The translations under genes were made by a program, and so were the position numbers. A DNA stretch of 64,000 nt, taken from assembly GCF_002086455.1 (NCBI RefSeq), contig NZ_MVHC01000009.1:62001-126000 (forward strand). The letters run 5' to 3'. This document shows, piece after piece, positions 54,086 to 63,090 of this stretch (its first letter is position 1; each line of letters opens with the position of its first letter). Source of the stretch: Mycolicibacter algericus DSM 45454. GTDB taxonomy: Bacteria; Actinomycetota; Actinomycetes; Mycobacteriales; Mycobacteriaceae. The notes under the pieces are model-generated. The model saw only the letters and a list, made by a program, of their open reading frames with translations. It was not told the origin of the DNA and did not search any database.

Positions 54086-54394
54086 CGCGCATACTCCTTA
54101 TCTGGACCGGCGGCCGGCCCGAAAGTTAGTTAGCGTATTTAATGAGCTATCGACGACTGTACGCCGGTTCGCTGATCTTCCGCTGGCAGGCGGGTGTCCC
54201 TGCGGCTGCCCGGCCCGCGGCGCTGAGCTGTTAGTCTCGTAGACTGCTGACGCGCCTGAAGACACGTGTGGCCGCATCATGACCGGTCGGCGCGTCGACG
54301 CGAAAGCGCAGGACCACCCAGGACTAACACGGGCCGGAAGAAACCAGCCCAATGGCACGCCGCGACCGGACCTCGGCTGCGCAGGAGGAGAAGA
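54086..54394. promoter_or_regulatory. Divergent promoter region, methyltransferase and secY
   Basis: 309 nt with no convincing gene. An AT-rich patch at 54120-54145 contains TAGC-N11-GCTA and may carry the leftward promoter. AGTCT-cgt-AGACT (54233-54245) overlaps TAGACT, a possible -10 for secY. AGGAGGAG at 54383-54390 is the secY ribosome site. Confidence 0.4.
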
Positions 54395-55726
54395 GTGTTC
54401 TCGGCTTTCATCTCATCACTGCGGACGGTCGACCTACGGCGCAAGATCCTGTTCGCGCTGGGCATCATCATCATTTACCGGCTCGGGGCGGCCATCCCGT
54501 CGCCCGGCGTCGACTACCAGAACGTGCAGCAGTGCATCAAGGAGGTCAGCGGCGGCGACGCGGCGCAGGTCTATTCGCTGATCAACCTGTTCTCCGGCGG
54601 CGCGCTGCTGCAACTGACGGTGTTCGCCATCGGCGTGATGCCCTACATCACCGCCAGCATCATCGTGCAGCTGTTGACGGTGGTCATCCCGCGCTTCGAG
54701 GAGCTGCGCAAAGAAGGCCAGTCCGGCCAGAACAAGATGACGCAGTACACCCGTTATCTGACGGTCGCACTGGCCGTGCTGCAGGCGACGTCCATCGTGG
54801 CGCTGGCCGCCAATGGCGGGCTGCTGCAGACCTGCAGCCTGCGCCACGACATCATCGCCGACCACAGCATCTTCACCCTGGTCGTCATCGTGATGGTGAT
54901 GACCGCCGGCGCGGTGCTGGTGATGTGGCTCGGTGAGTTGATCACCGAGCGCGGCATCGGCAACGGCATGTCGCTGCTGATCTTCGTCGGTATCGCCGCT
55001 CGTATCCCGATCGAGGGCAAGACCATCCTGGACTCCCGGGGCGGCCTGGTCTTCACCATGGTCTGCCTGGCCGCGCTGGTCATCGTCGTCGGTGTGGTCT
55101 TCGTCGAGCAAGGGCAGCGCCGCATCCCGGTGCAGTACGCCAAGCGGATGGTCGGCCGGCGCATGTACGGCGGCACCTCGACGTACCTGCCGCTCAAGGT
55201 CAACCAGGCCGGCGTCATCCCGGTCATCTTCGCCTCCTCGCTGATCTATATTCCGCAGCTGGTCACCCAGCTGGTCCGCAGCGGCAGTGGCGGTGTCGGC
55301 AACAGCTGGTGGGACAAGGCCGTCAGCACCTACCTGTCGGATCCGTCCAACCTGGTCTACATCGCCGTGTACTTCGGGCTGATCATCTTCTTCACGTACT
55401 TCTACGTGTCGATCACGTTCAACCCCGACGAGCGCGCCGACGAGATGAAGAAGTTCGGCGGGTTCATTCCGGGGATCCGGCCGGGACGCCCGACCGCGGA
55501 CTACCTGCGTTTCGTGCTCAACCGGATCACGCTGCCGGGTTCGATCTACCTGGGCGTGATCTCCGTGCTGCCCAACCTGTTCCTGCAGATGGGCAACTCC
55601 GGGACGGTGCAGAACCTGCCGTTCGGCGGAACCGCGGTGCTGATCATGATCGGTGTCGGCCTTGACACGGTCAAGCAGATCGAGAGCCAGCTCATGCAGC
55701 GCAACTACGAAGGGTTCCTCAAGTGA
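54395..55726 (+). CDS. secY: Preprotein translocase subunit SecY
   Basis: 443 residues from the GTG at 54395, directly after AGGAGGAG; the open frame further upstream is not coding. Ten hydrophobic membrane segments are expected. Conserved features are [20 protein letters not shown] (TM1), the plug region, [44 protein letters not shown] and the C-terminal [16 protein letters not shown]. Forms the SecYEG channel. The stop overlaps the GTG of adk. Confidence 0.97.
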   Translation: MFSAFISSLRTVDLRRKILFALGIIIIYRLGAAIPSPGVDYQNVQQCIKEVSGGDAAQVYSLINLFSGGALLQLTVFAIGVMPYITASIIVQLLTVVIPRFEELRKEGQSGQNKMTQYTRYLTVALAVLQATSIVALAANGGLLQTCSLRHDIIADHSIFTLVVIVMVMTAGAVLVMWLGELITERGIGNGMSLLIFVGIAARIPIEGKTILDSRGGLVFTMVCLAALVIVVGVVFVEQGQRRIPVQYAKRMVGRRMYGGTSTYLPLKVNQAGVIPVIFASSLIYIPQLVTQLVRSGSGGVGNSWWDKAVSTYLSDPSNLVYIAVYFGLIIFFTYFYVSITFNPDERADEMKKFGGFIPGIRPGRPTADYLRFVLNRITLPGSIYLGVISVLPNLFLQMGNSGTVQNLPFGGTAVLIMIGVGLDTVKQIESQLMQRNYEGFLK

Positions 55727-56274
55727 GAGTCATCCTGCTGGGACCGCCCGGGGCGGGCAAGGGCACGCAGGCCGTCAAACTGGCCCAGGAGCTGGGTGTC
55801 CCGCAGATCTCCACCGGCGATCTGTTCCGCAACAATATTGCCCAGGGCACCGAGCTGGGCCGCAAGGCCAAGGCGTACCTGGACGCCGGTGACCTGGTGC
55901 CCTCCGAGCTGACCAACGCGCTGGTCGCCGACCGCATCGACGGAGAGGACGCCGCCAAGGGTTTCATCCTCGACGGCTTTCCCCGGTCGGTGGAACAGGC
56001 CCAGGCGCTGCACGACATGCTCGAGGAGCGCAACACCAAGCTGGACGCGGTGCTGGAGCTGCGGGTCAGCGAGGACGAGTTGCTCGCCCGGTTGCGGGAG
56101 CGGGGCCGCGCCGACGACACCGCCGAGGTCATCCACAACCGGATGATCGTCTACCGCGAGGAGACCGCGCCGCTGCTGGACTTCTACCAGCACGAACACG
56201 AGCTGCACGTCGTGGATGCGCTCGGCACCGTCGACGAGGTCTTCGGCCGGCTGCTGAAGGCGCTGGGACGCTAA
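55723..56274 (+). CDS. adk: Adenylate kinase
   Basis: 183 residues from a GTG overlapping secY. P-loop [12 protein letters not shown]-binding [34 protein letters not shown], and a shortened LID ([18 protein letters not shown]) without zinc cysteines. The short-LID form is normal in actinobacteria. It interconverts ATP+AMP and 2 ADP. map starts directly after the stop. Confidence 0.97.
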   Translation: MRVILLGPPGAGKGTQAVKLAQELGVPQISTGDLFRNNIAQGTELGRKAKAYLDAGDLVPSELTNALVADRIDGEDAAKGFILDGFPRSVEQAQALHDMLEERNTKLDAVLELRVSEDELLARLRERGRADDTAEVIHNRMIVYREETAPLLDFYQHEHELHVVDALGTVDEVFGRLLKALGR

Positions 56275-57063
56275 GTGATCGGACTGCCGAAGCGGCGGGT
56301 GCCGCATCGCAGCCCGGGGGAGCTCGACGCGATGGCCGCGGCAGGCGCCGTCGTGGCGGCGGCACTGGCCGCGGTGCGCGAGGCCGCTGTGGCGGGTACC
56401 TCGACCCTGCAGTTGGACGACATCGCCGAATCGGTGATTCGGGACGCGGGTGCGACGCCGTCGTTCCTGGGCTATCACGGCTTTCCCGCCTCGATCTGCA
56501 GCTCGGTGAACGATCGGGTGGTGCACGGCATCCCGTCGTCGACCGAGGTGCTCGAGCTCGGTGACCTGGTATCCATCGACTGCGGTGCGATTCTGGACGG
56601 CTGGCACGGCGATGCGGCGATCACCCTCGGTGTCGGGAAGCTGGCGCAGGCCGACGAGGACCTGTCGGCGGCGACCCGGCAGGCGCTGGGGGCCGGGATC
56701 GCCGCGATGGTCCCCGGCAACCGGCTCAGCGATGTCTCGCATGCCATCGAGACCGGGGCGCGCGCCGCGTCGGCCGAGTTCCGTCGCTCGTTCGGCATCG
56801 TCGCCGGTTACGGCGGACACGGCATCGGCCGCCAGATGCACATGGACCCGTTCCTGCCCAACGAAGGGTCGCCGGGCCGCGGACCGCTGTTGGTGGCCGG
56901 GTCGGTGCTGGCGATCGAGCCGATGCTGACGTTGGGCACCGACCAGACCGTGGTGCTCGACGACGAGTGGACGGTCGTCACCGCCGACAGTTCCCGCGCG
57001 GCGCACTGGGAACACACCGTGGCGGTCACCGATGACGGGCCGCGAATCCTGACCGTGGCCTAG
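56275..57063 (+). CDS. map: Methionine aminopeptidase, type I
   Basis: 262 residues from a GTG immediately after adk. Pita-bread fold with the metal ligands in [18 protein letters not shown] (two Asp), [12 protein letters not shown] (His), [10 protein letters not shown] (Glu) and WEHTVAVTD (Glu). The [18 protein letters not shown] substrate loop is present. Removes N-terminal Met from nascent proteins. The short N-terminus without an SH3-type extension matches mycobacterial MapA rather than the extended paralogue. Confidence 0.96.
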   Translation: MIGLPKRRVPHRSPGELDAMAAAGAVVAAALAAVREAAVAGTSTLQLDDIAESVIRDAGATPSFLGYHGFPASICSSVNDRVVHGIPSSTEVLELGDLVSIDCGAILDGWHGDAAITLGVGKLAQADEDLSAATRQALGAGIAAMVPGNRLSDVSHAIETGARAASAEFRRSFGIVAGYGGHGIGRQMHMDPFLPNEGSPGRGPLLVAGSVLAIEPMLTLGTDQTVVLDDEWTVVTADSSRAAHWEHTVAVTDDGPRILTVA

Positions 57064-57103
57064 CGGTTCGAACACTTCAGTTCCCACGCGGTCGCAGCCA
57101 AAA

Positions 57104-57625
57104 GTGATAAGAACGGGCGTGGACTTCCACCCTCCCGACGACGCCGACCCGATCGCGCTGGCCCGCGCCAACTGGGAACGGGCCGGCTGGGGCGACGTCG
57201 CCGACGGGATGGTGGCGGTGACGTCGGTGATGCGGGCGCATCAGATTCTGCTGGCGCGGGTGGAGGCGACGCTGCGGCCCTACGACCTGAGTTTCTCCCG
57301 GTTCGAGTTGCTGCGGCTGCTGGCGTTCAGCCGGTCCGGGGCACTGCCGATCACCAAGGCCTCCGACCGGCTGCAGGTCCACGTCACCAGCGTCACGCAC
57401 GCGATTCGGCGATTGGAGGCCGCCGGCTTGGTGGAGCGGCTGCCGCACCCCACCGACGGCCGCACCACGCTGGTGTCGATCACCGACGCGGGCCGCTCGA
57501 CGGTGGCCGACGCGACGGCCAGCCTCAACAGCGAGGTCTTCTCCGACATCGGGATGTCGGGGCAGGAGTCGCGCATGCTGTCGTCGGCGATCGAGACGCT
57601 GCGGCGCAACGCCGGGGATTTCTGA
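57104..57625 (+). CDS. MarR-family transcriptional regulator
   Basis: 173 residues if the GTG at 57104 is used; a GTG at 57119 (168 residues, beginning VDFHPPDD) is as likely. Winged helix: LSFSRFELLRLLAFSRSGAL, the recognition region ITKASDRLQVHVTSVTHAIRRLEAAGLVERLP, quoted only to locate it at about residues 88-118, and wing PTDGRTTLVSITDAG. Dimerisation helices are at both ends. It is 40 nt after map. No obvious target gene adjoins it, so it may act on itself or elsewhere. Confidence 0.88.
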   Translation: MIRTGVDFHPPDDADPIALARANWERAGWGDVADGMVAVTSVMRAHQILLARVEATLRPYDLSFSRFELLRLLAFSRSGALPITKASDRLQVHVTSVTHAIRRLEAAGLVERLPHPTDGRTTLVSITDAGRSTVADATASLNSEVFSDIGMSGQESRMLSSAIETLRRNAGDF

Positions 57626-57662
57626 CGGGCCGGTCCGGGGCGTCTCGGGGATGCGTTTTTCG

Positions 57663-57728
57663 GGCGCGAGGGTGCCTAATCCCGGTGATCAGTCCGGTGT
57701 GTCGGCCGGGGACGCGCACGCTCGCGCG
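57663..57728. terminator. Hairpin element between convergent genes (family copy 2)
   Basis: GCGCGAGGGTGC at the left pairs with GCGCACGCTCGCGC at the right. The inside shares CCCGGTG, CGGTGTGTCGG and CGGGGAC with the copy at 8741-8804. It starts after the marR stop and extends into the coding region of the histidine kinase, supplying that gene's last dozen codons and stop. A likely bidirectional terminator. Confidence 0.5.
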
Positions 57729-58975
57729 GAGGGGGACGGCACCGGGATGGTGGCGGTGACGGCGGTGCCCGCCCCCGGCCGCGAGCGGATGTTGAGCCGG
57801 CCGCCCACCAGCTCGGCGCGCTCGGCCATCGACAGCACCCCGTAGCCGCCCATGTCGTCGCCGCCCACCGGGTGCTCGAAGGTGTCGAAACCCACCCCGT
57901 CGTCAACGATCTCCAGCCGCGCGACGTCGGGGTCGGCGGTCACCGTGAATCCCAGCCGGACCGTCGTCGCGGCGGCGTGCTTGACGACGTTCTGCAGGCC
58001 CTCCTGCGCGATCCGGTACAGCGCCAACTCGATGTGCTCGGGCAGCCGGATCTCGGCCAGGTCCAGCTCGATCTTGAGTTGCGGTATCGACTGAGCCAGG
58101 CTGGCCAGCCCGCCGGACAGGCCCAGGTCGTCGAGCACCGGCGGCCGCAGCCCGCTGATCGCCACCCGGGTCTCCTGCAGTGTCAGCCCGGCCAGCTCCC
58201 GGGCGGCCTCCAGTTGCTGCGACGCCTCGTCCGGGTCGTTGCCGACCGCCCGGGCGGCGGCATCCAGCCGGTAGGACAGTGTCACCAGCCGCTGCGAGAT
58301 GCCGTCGTGGATATCGCCGGCCAGCCGGCGCCGCTCGATCTCCTGGGCCTCGATCACCTGCTCGACGAAGAGTTCGTGGGCGCGTTCGCGCGCCACCAGC
58401 TGCCGGTGCAGCCGGGCCTGGTGCATGGCGCCGGCGATGAGCCGGCCGATCACCCGCAGCAGCTCGATGTCGCCGGGGGCGAAGTCGCGGCGCTCCACGG
58501 TGTGCACGTTGAGCACCCCCACCAGGCCGCCCGGATCTGTCTCCATCGGCACCGACACCATCGAGGTGAAATCGCGCCCGCGCAGCGACTCGATCGGCAC
58601 GTAACGCGGGTCGGCCTCCTTGTCGTCGCTGATCACCACGGGCTCGCGGTGCCGGGCGACCCAGCCCGACACCCCCGACTCCAGCGGCAGCCGGATCTTG
58701 CCCACCTCGGTGTCGAACGGCGGGGTGGCGCCGGTCAGCGTCAGCGAGCGTTCGGTGTCATCGAGGACGTGCACGAAGCAGACGTCGGTGCCGGTCGCCG
58801 CGGTGATCATCCGGGCCGCCGCGGCGGCCAGCGGCTCCACCCCGGGCCCGCTGGAGGCGGCCTGGATCAGTTCCCGCAGCAGCGCCAGCTCGTGGTTGGG
58901 GTCGACGAAATCACCGAAATCGCGTACCGCGCCCCGTTTGCGGGCGCGGGACCGGTTGTTGCCGGAGGTACTCAC
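57689..58975 (-). CDS. GAF-domain sensor histidine kinase (NarL/DevS type)
   Basis: 428 residues from the GTG at 58975 overlapping the response regulator stop (GTGA). A GAF sensor domain at about 40-185 (LPLESGVSGWVARHREPVVI, LVGVLNVHT) is followed by a HisKA_3 dimerisation helix with phospho-acceptor His223 in LAGDIHDGISQRL and an HATPase domain (EGLQNVVKHA, VDDGVGF, GGYGVLSMAERAELVGG). No membrane segments, so it is a cytoplasmic sensor of a ligand or redox signal. The terminal residues SARACASPADTPD come from a repeated hairpin element. It forms a pair with the regulator upstream. Confidence 0.9.
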   Translation of the reverse strand: MSTSGNNRSRARKRGAVRDFGDFVDPNHELALLRELIQAASSGPGVEPLAAAAARMITAATGTDVCFVHVLDDTERSLTLTGATPPFDTEVGKIRLPLESGVSGWVARHREPVVISDDKEADPRYVPIESLRGRDFTSMVSVPMETDPGGLVGVLNVHTVERRDFAPGDIELLRVIGRLIAGAMHQARLHRQLVARERAHELFVEQVIEAQEIERRRLAGDIHDGISQRLVTLSYRLDAAARAVGNDPDEASQQLEAARELAGLTLQETRVAISGLRPPVLDDLGLSGGLASLAQSIPQLKIELDLAEIRLPEHIELALYRIAQEGLQNVVKHAAATTVRLGFTVTADPDVARLEIVDDGVGFDTFEHPVGGDDMGGYGVLSMAERAELVGGRLNIRSRPGAGTAVTATIPVPSPSARACASPADTPD

Positions 58976-59622
58976 CGGTAGATGCCCTCGCGCAATGCGG
59001 TGGCCACCGCACCGGTGCGGTCGGACACCCCCAGCTTGCGGTAGATCGAGCGGAGGTGGCTCTTGACGGTCTCGTCGCCGATCACCAGTTTGGTGGCGAT
59101 GCCGCGGTTGGACAGCCCGCTGACCATGCAGGCCAGGATCTCGCTCTCCCGCTGGGTCAGGCCCTGGCGAGCGCCCGGCCAGAACTCGTCGCGTTGCAGT
59201 CGTGCCGCGGTGCCGGCCGCCCGGGCCGCCAGGCCGGGATCGATCACCGTCTCGCCGCGGTGGGCCAACTCGATCTGGTGCACCAGGTCGTCGCTGCTGA
59301 TGCTCTTGAGCAGGTAGCCGCTCGCGCCGACCCGCAGCGCTTCGAACAGGTACTGCTCGTCGTCGTAGACCGACAGCATCACGACCTTGCGTTCCGGATC
59401 GCGTTCCCGCAGCGCCAGGCACAGGTCCAGGCCGCTCTCACCGCGCATCCGCACGTCGCACAACACCACGTCGGGGTCGGTGTCGGCGACCACGGCGAGG
59501 GCCTGTTCGGCGCTGATCGCCTGCCCCACGACCTCGATGCGGTCGGCGAATGCGGTGAGCATGGCACGCAGGCCCTCGATCACCATCTCGTGATCGTCGA
59601 CGAGGACCAGTCGCACGGGCAT
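58972..59622 (-). CDS. LuxR-family (NarL-type) response regulator
   Basis: 216 residues from the ATG at 59622. Receiver domain with VDDHE, phospho-acceptor Asp56 in VVLCDVRMRG, a conserved Thr/Ser region and Lys in GYLLKSISSDDL. The C-terminal LuxR HTH is LTQRESEILACMVSGLSNRG, IATKLVIGDETVKSHLRSIYRKL. First gene of the two-component operon. It diverges from the HAD-like gene with a 117-nt gap, which probably holds its promoter and any autoregulatory site. Confidence 0.92.
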   Translation of the reverse strand: MPVRLVLVDDHEMVIEGLRAMLTAFADRIEVVGQAISAEQALAVVADTDPDVVLCDVRMRGESGLDLCLALRERDPERKVVMLSVYDDEQYLFEALRVGASGYLLKSISSDDLVHQIELAHRGETVIDPGLAARAAGTAARLQRDEFWPGARQGLTQRESEILACMVSGLSNRGIATKLVIGDETVKSHLRSIYRKLGVSDRTGAVATALREGIYR

Positions 59623-59739
59623 AGCAAGACAATAAAGCCCCACCGGTTCGATGCCTCCGCCCAGATCTCCCGGCGATTACCCGGACGGTTCCCCCGGATG
59701 GGGGAGGACGTCCGGCCCGATCTTCGGCATCCTGCTGTT

Positions 59740-60273
59740 ATGCAGATCACAACTGAGCTCGCGACATGGACCAGTGCCGGCCGCCCGTTCTGGTGGGACC
59801 AGGTGCAACCCGACGCCGAGGTGTACCCCCTGCAAGCGGTGATCTTCGACATCGACGCCCTTTCCGATGCCGACGGCGAGCCCCGCTCCGGCCTGGTGGA
59901 CCTGGTGCTGAGCCTGTTCGCCACCGGTCTCTGGGTGGCCGTGGTCGGCGCCGGACCCCGCGACGTGGTGCAGGCCCGGGTGCGGGAGTTGATCGGGGAC
60001 GGTATGACCGAGACCATCGTCACCGCCGAGGACCTGACCGGTCCCGCCGGTGACGCCGAGCTCTACCGGCTGGCGCTGTGGGAACTGGGCATCGTCGCAG
60101 GCGAGTCGCTGGTGATCGCCGGATCCGAGGCCGGCGCCCGGACCGCCGCGGCTATCGGCCTGCCGGCGATCTTCGCCGACCGGGACGGCTACGACGGGTT
60201 GTCGGCCAACGGGTGCCGGGAGCTGCAGGCGCAGCGGGTGGTGGCGCGGTTCAGCTGCCGCGAAGCAGGTTGA
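59740..60273 (+). CDS. HAD-superfamily-like protein
   Basis: 177 residues from the ATG at 59740; the long open frame before it lies antisense to the response regulator and is not coding. The motif-I region QAVIFDIDALSDADGEPRSG has the D-x-D pattern of HAD phosphatases. VAVVGAGPRDVVQARVRELIGDG and DAELYRLALWELGIVAGESLVIAGSEAGARTAAAIGLPAIF (only located, residues about 110-150) match the later Rossmann half, including the GSE/D metal site. Cap domain is minimal. Substrate unknown; it is unclear whether the active site is complete. Confidence 0.75.
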   Translation: MQITTELATWTSAGRPFWWDQVQPDAEVYPLQAVIFDIDALSDADGEPRSGLVDLVLSLFATGLWVAVVGAGPRDVVQARVRELIGDGMTETIVTAEDLTGPAGDAELYRLALWELGIVAGESLVIAGSEAGARTAAAIGLPAIFADRDGYDGLSANGCRELQAQRVVARFSCREAG

Positions 60274-60345
60274 TGACGGCGCTTGTTGCTTGACGCGCAG
60301 CGCGGTCATCATTTGACGTTGCCGCCACCGGCCATCGACCATGAC

Positions 60346-61014
60346 GTGGTGCGTCAACTGGTGCTTCTGCTGTGCGCAGTGCTGTGCGCGATGAGTGTGA
60401 CGGCGGTGACCGCGCCACCGACCGCGGCGGTTGTCGATCCGTGGTTCGCGAATGCGGTCGGCTTCCCAGTTGCGGCCACCCAGGTGGTTTCGGTTGTCGG
60501 AGTGGGTCATTCGACCGCGAAGATCGATGTCTATCAGCGGACTCCCGCGGGCTGGGAACCGGTTGCTGCCGGGATTCCGGCGCATGTCGGTTCGGCGGGC
60601 ATCACCCCGCGAACCAAAGAAGGTGAGCCGTCGACTCCGATGGGGTTCTACACGCTCGATTCCGCATTCGGCACCGCTCCGAGTCCCGGTGGCGGCCTGC
60701 CGTACGTGCAGGTCGGATCCGACCACTGGTGGGACAGCGACTCCAAGAGCCCGACCTACAACACCATGCAGATCTGCAAGAAAGCCCAGTGCCCGTTCGA
60801 CACGACGGCCAGCGAGAACCTCAACATCCCGCAGTACCGGCACGCGGTGGTCATCGGCGTCAATAAGTCTCGTACACCCGGTGACGGTTCCGCCTACTTT
60901 TTTCACACCACCGACGGCGGGCCGACGGCGGGCTGCGTGGCGATCGATGACGCCACGCTGGTGAAGATCATCGGCTGGCTGAGGCCGGGCGCGGTGATGG
61001 CCATCGCGAAATAG
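60346..61014 (+). CDS. Secreted YkuD-like (L,D-transpeptidase-type) protein
   Basis: 222 residues from a GTG at 60346 (another at 60349; a TTG at 60283 is open but lacks a ribosome site). Signal peptide QLVLLLCAVLCAMSVTAVTA ends near AAVV. The mature part has VSVVGVGHSTAKIDVYQRTP, GITPRTKEGEPSTPMGFYTL and the catalytic-like HTTDGGPTAGCVAID with Cys at about residue 197. This follows the YkuD H-x(n)-SxGC layout with Gly-Pro-Thr-Ala in the loop. It resembles the Rv0309-type proteins thought to act on peptidoglycan. Active transpeptidase function is not proven. Confidence 0.78.
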   Translation: MVRQLVLLLCAVLCAMSVTAVTAPPTAAVVDPWFANAVGFPVAATQVVSVVGVGHSTAKIDVYQRTPAGWEPVAAGIPAHVGSAGITPRTKEGEPSTPMGFYTLDSAFGTAPSPGGGLPYVQVGSDHWWDSDSKSPTYNTMQICKKAQCPFDTTASENLNIPQYRHAVVIGVNKSRTPGDGSAYFFHTTDGGPTAGCVAIDDATLVKIIGWLRPGAVMAIAK

Positions 61015-61018
61015 TCGC

Positions 61019-61894
61019 TCAACTGCCGCGCAGCATCTCGATCACGGCGCTGAAGTCCTTGCCGCCGTGTTCGGCGGCGAACTCGGCGTAGATCGCCGCG
61101 GCATGGCTGCCCAGTGGGGCGTTGGCGCCGGTCGAGCCCACCGCGTCCATCGCCAGGTGCAGATCCTTGTTCATCAGCGCGGCGGCGAATCCCGGCTCGA
61201 AGTTCCGGTTCGCCGGCGAGGTGGGCACCGGGCCGGGAACCGGGCAGTTGGTGTGCAGTGCCCAGCAGTTTCCGGTGGCACCGGTCATCACGTCGAACAG
61301 CGCCTGGTCGGCCAGGCCGAGCTTGTCGGCCAGTACGAACGCCTCGGCGACGGCCACCTGCTGGACGGCCAGCACCATGTTGTTGCAGATCTTGGCGGCC
61401 TGGCCGGCGCCCGCCGCGCCGCAGTGGGTGACCTTGGCTGCCATCGGCTCCAGCACCGGTGTCGCGCGCTGTACCGCGTCCTGCTCTCCGCCGACCATGA
61501 AGGCCAACCGCCCCGCGACCGCGCCGGTGACCCCGCCGGACACCGGCGCGTCGAGTTGGGCGAACCCGTGCGAGCCGGCCAGCGCGTGGACCTCACGTGC
61601 GTCGGCGACCGAGATGGTGGAGCTGTCGATGAACAGGGCGCCCGGTTGGGCCGCCGGCAGGATGTCGGCGTAGCAGCGTTTCACCGCGTCGCCGTGCGGC
61701 AGCATGGTGATCACCACGTCGGCGCCGGCGACCGCTTCGGAGGCCGACGGCTGGACGCTCACGCCGCGCTGCTCGGCGGCCGTGGCCGCCGCCGGCACCG
61801 GGTCGAAGCCGCGCACGGTGTGCCCGGCGGCCACCAGGTTCGCCGACATCGGCCCGCCCATGTGTCCCAGTCCCAGAAATGCGACTGTCTGCAT
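61019..61894 (-). CDS. mmsB: 3-hydroxyisobutyrate dehydrogenase
   Basis: 291 residues from the ATG at 61894, preceded by AGGAGCT; the open frame upstream is a shadow. N-terminal NAD motif FLGLGHMGGPMSANLVAAGH, substrate loop DAPVSGGVTGA and catalytic Lys in GAAGAGQAAKICNNM. The C-terminal helix bundle ends GGKDFSAVIEMLRG. It oxidises 3-hydroxyisobutyrate to methylmalonate semialdehyde in valine degradation. Third gene of the leftward mmsA-fadE9-mmsB operon, as in M. tuberculosis (Rv0751c-Rv0753c). Confidence 0.95.
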   Translation of the reverse strand: MQTVAFLGLGHMGGPMSANLVAAGHTVRGFDPVPAAATAAEQRGVSVQPSASEAVAGADVVITMLPHGDAVKRCYADILPAAQPGALFIDSSTISVADAREVHALAGSHGFAQLDAPVSGGVTGAVAGRLAFMVGGEQDAVQRATPVLEPMAAKVTHCGAAGAGQAAKICNNMVLAVQQVAVAEAFVLADKLGLADQALFDVMTGATGNCWALHTNCPVPGPVPTSPANRNFEPGFAAALMNKDLHLAMDAVGSTGANAPLGSHAAAIYAEFAAEHGGKDFSAVIEMLRGS

Positions 61895-61902
61895 CGAAGC
61901 TC

Positions 61903-63078
61903 CTAGCTGCCGGTCCGGACCCGAGCGGCCTCGGCTCGGCCGACGACCATCCGCATGATCTCGTTGGTGCCCTCCAGGATGCGGTGCACCCGCAGGTCCC
62001 GGACGATTTTCTCCAGACCGTATTCGCGCAGATATCCGTAGCCGCCGTGCAGCTGCAGTGCCTGATCGGCCACGGTGAAGCAGGCGTCGGTGACGTAGCG
62101 CTTGGCCATCGCGCACAGCTCCACCTTGTCCTCGGCGCCGTCGTCGAGGGCGGTCGCCGCCCGCCACAGCAGCAGCCGGGAGGTCTCCAGTGCGGTGGCC
62201 ATGTCGGCCAGCGTGAACCGGATCGTCGGCTCGTCGAGCAGCGCCTTGCCGAACGCCGACCGGTCGGCCAGGTAGCCGCCGGTCTTGTCGAACGCGGCCT
62301 GGCCGCCGCCTAGCGAGCAGGCCGCGATGTTGATCCGGCCACCGTTGAGGCCGTTCATCGCGATGTTAAAGCCGTTGCCTTCGCCGTCTTCGCCGCCGAG
62401 CATCGCTTCGGCGGGCACCCGCACCCCCTCCAGGATGACCTGTGCGGTCGGTTGGGCGTTCCAGCCCATCTTCTGCTCGGCGGCTCCGAAACTCAGTCCG
62501 GGAGTGTCCTTTTCGATGATGAACGCCGAGATGCCGCGAGGGCCGTCGGCGCCGGTGCGCGCCATCACCACATACACATCCGAGACGCCCGCGCCGGAGA
62601 TGAACTGCTTGACGCCGTCGAGCACGTAGTCTGCGTTCTGTCCGGGCCCGGACCGCACCGCGCGGGTGCTCAACGCGCTGGCATCGGATCCCGCCCCCGG
62701 CTCGGTGAGGCAGTAGCTGGCGACCGCGGTCATCGGCGCCAGTCGCGGCACCCAGTTCTTGCGCTGCTCTTCGGTGCCGTAGCTGTCGATCATCCAGGCG
62801 CACATGTTGTGGATCGACAGGTAGGCGGCGATCACCGGGTCGGCGATCGCCAACTGCTCGAAGATGCGCACCCCGTCCAGCCGGCGCAGCCCGGACCCGC
62901 CGACGTCGTCGCGGCAGTAGATCGCCGCCATTCCCAGTTCGGCCGCCTCCCGCATCACATCGACCGGAAAGTGGTGGGACTCATCCCATTCCAGGGCGTG
63001 CGGAGCGAGGCGCTTCTCGGCGAACGCCGCTGCGGTCTCGACGATCACCCGTTCTTCGTCATCCATCACGGTTTTCAT
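61903..63078 (-). CDS. fadE9: Acyl-CoA dehydrogenase FadE9 (isobutyryl-CoA dehydrogenase type)
   Basis: 391 residues. Acyl-CoA dehydrogenase signatures ASYCLTEPGAGSDASALSTR and DGVKQFISGAG, with QLHGGYGYLREYGLEKIVRDLR at the end and the catalytic Glu expected in the EGTNEIMRM segment. The position between mmsA and mmsB supports isobutyryl-CoA oxidation to methacrylyl-CoA in valine catabolism. 12 nt separate it from mmsA and 8 nt from mmsB. Full length. Confidence 0.93.
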   Translation of the reverse strand: MKTVMDDEERVIVETAAAFAEKRLAPHALEWDESHHFPVDVMREAAELGMAAIYCRDDVGGSGLRRLDGVRIFEQLAIADPVIAAYLSIHNMCAWMIDSYGTEEQRKNWVPRLAPMTAVASYCLTEPGAGSDASALSTRAVRSGPGQNADYVLDGVKQFISGAGVSDVYVVMARTGADGPRGISAFIIEKDTPGLSFGAAEQKMGWNAQPTAQVILEGVRVPAEAMLGGEDGEGNGFNIAMNGLNGGRINIAACSLGGGQAAFDKTGGYLADRSAFGKALLDEPTIRFTLADMATALETSRLLLWRAATALDDGAEDKVELCAMAKRYVTDACFTVADQALQLHGGYGYLREYGLEKIVRDLRVHRILEGTNEIMRMVVGRAEAARVRTGS

Positions 63079-63090
63079 GTGCCCAAACCC

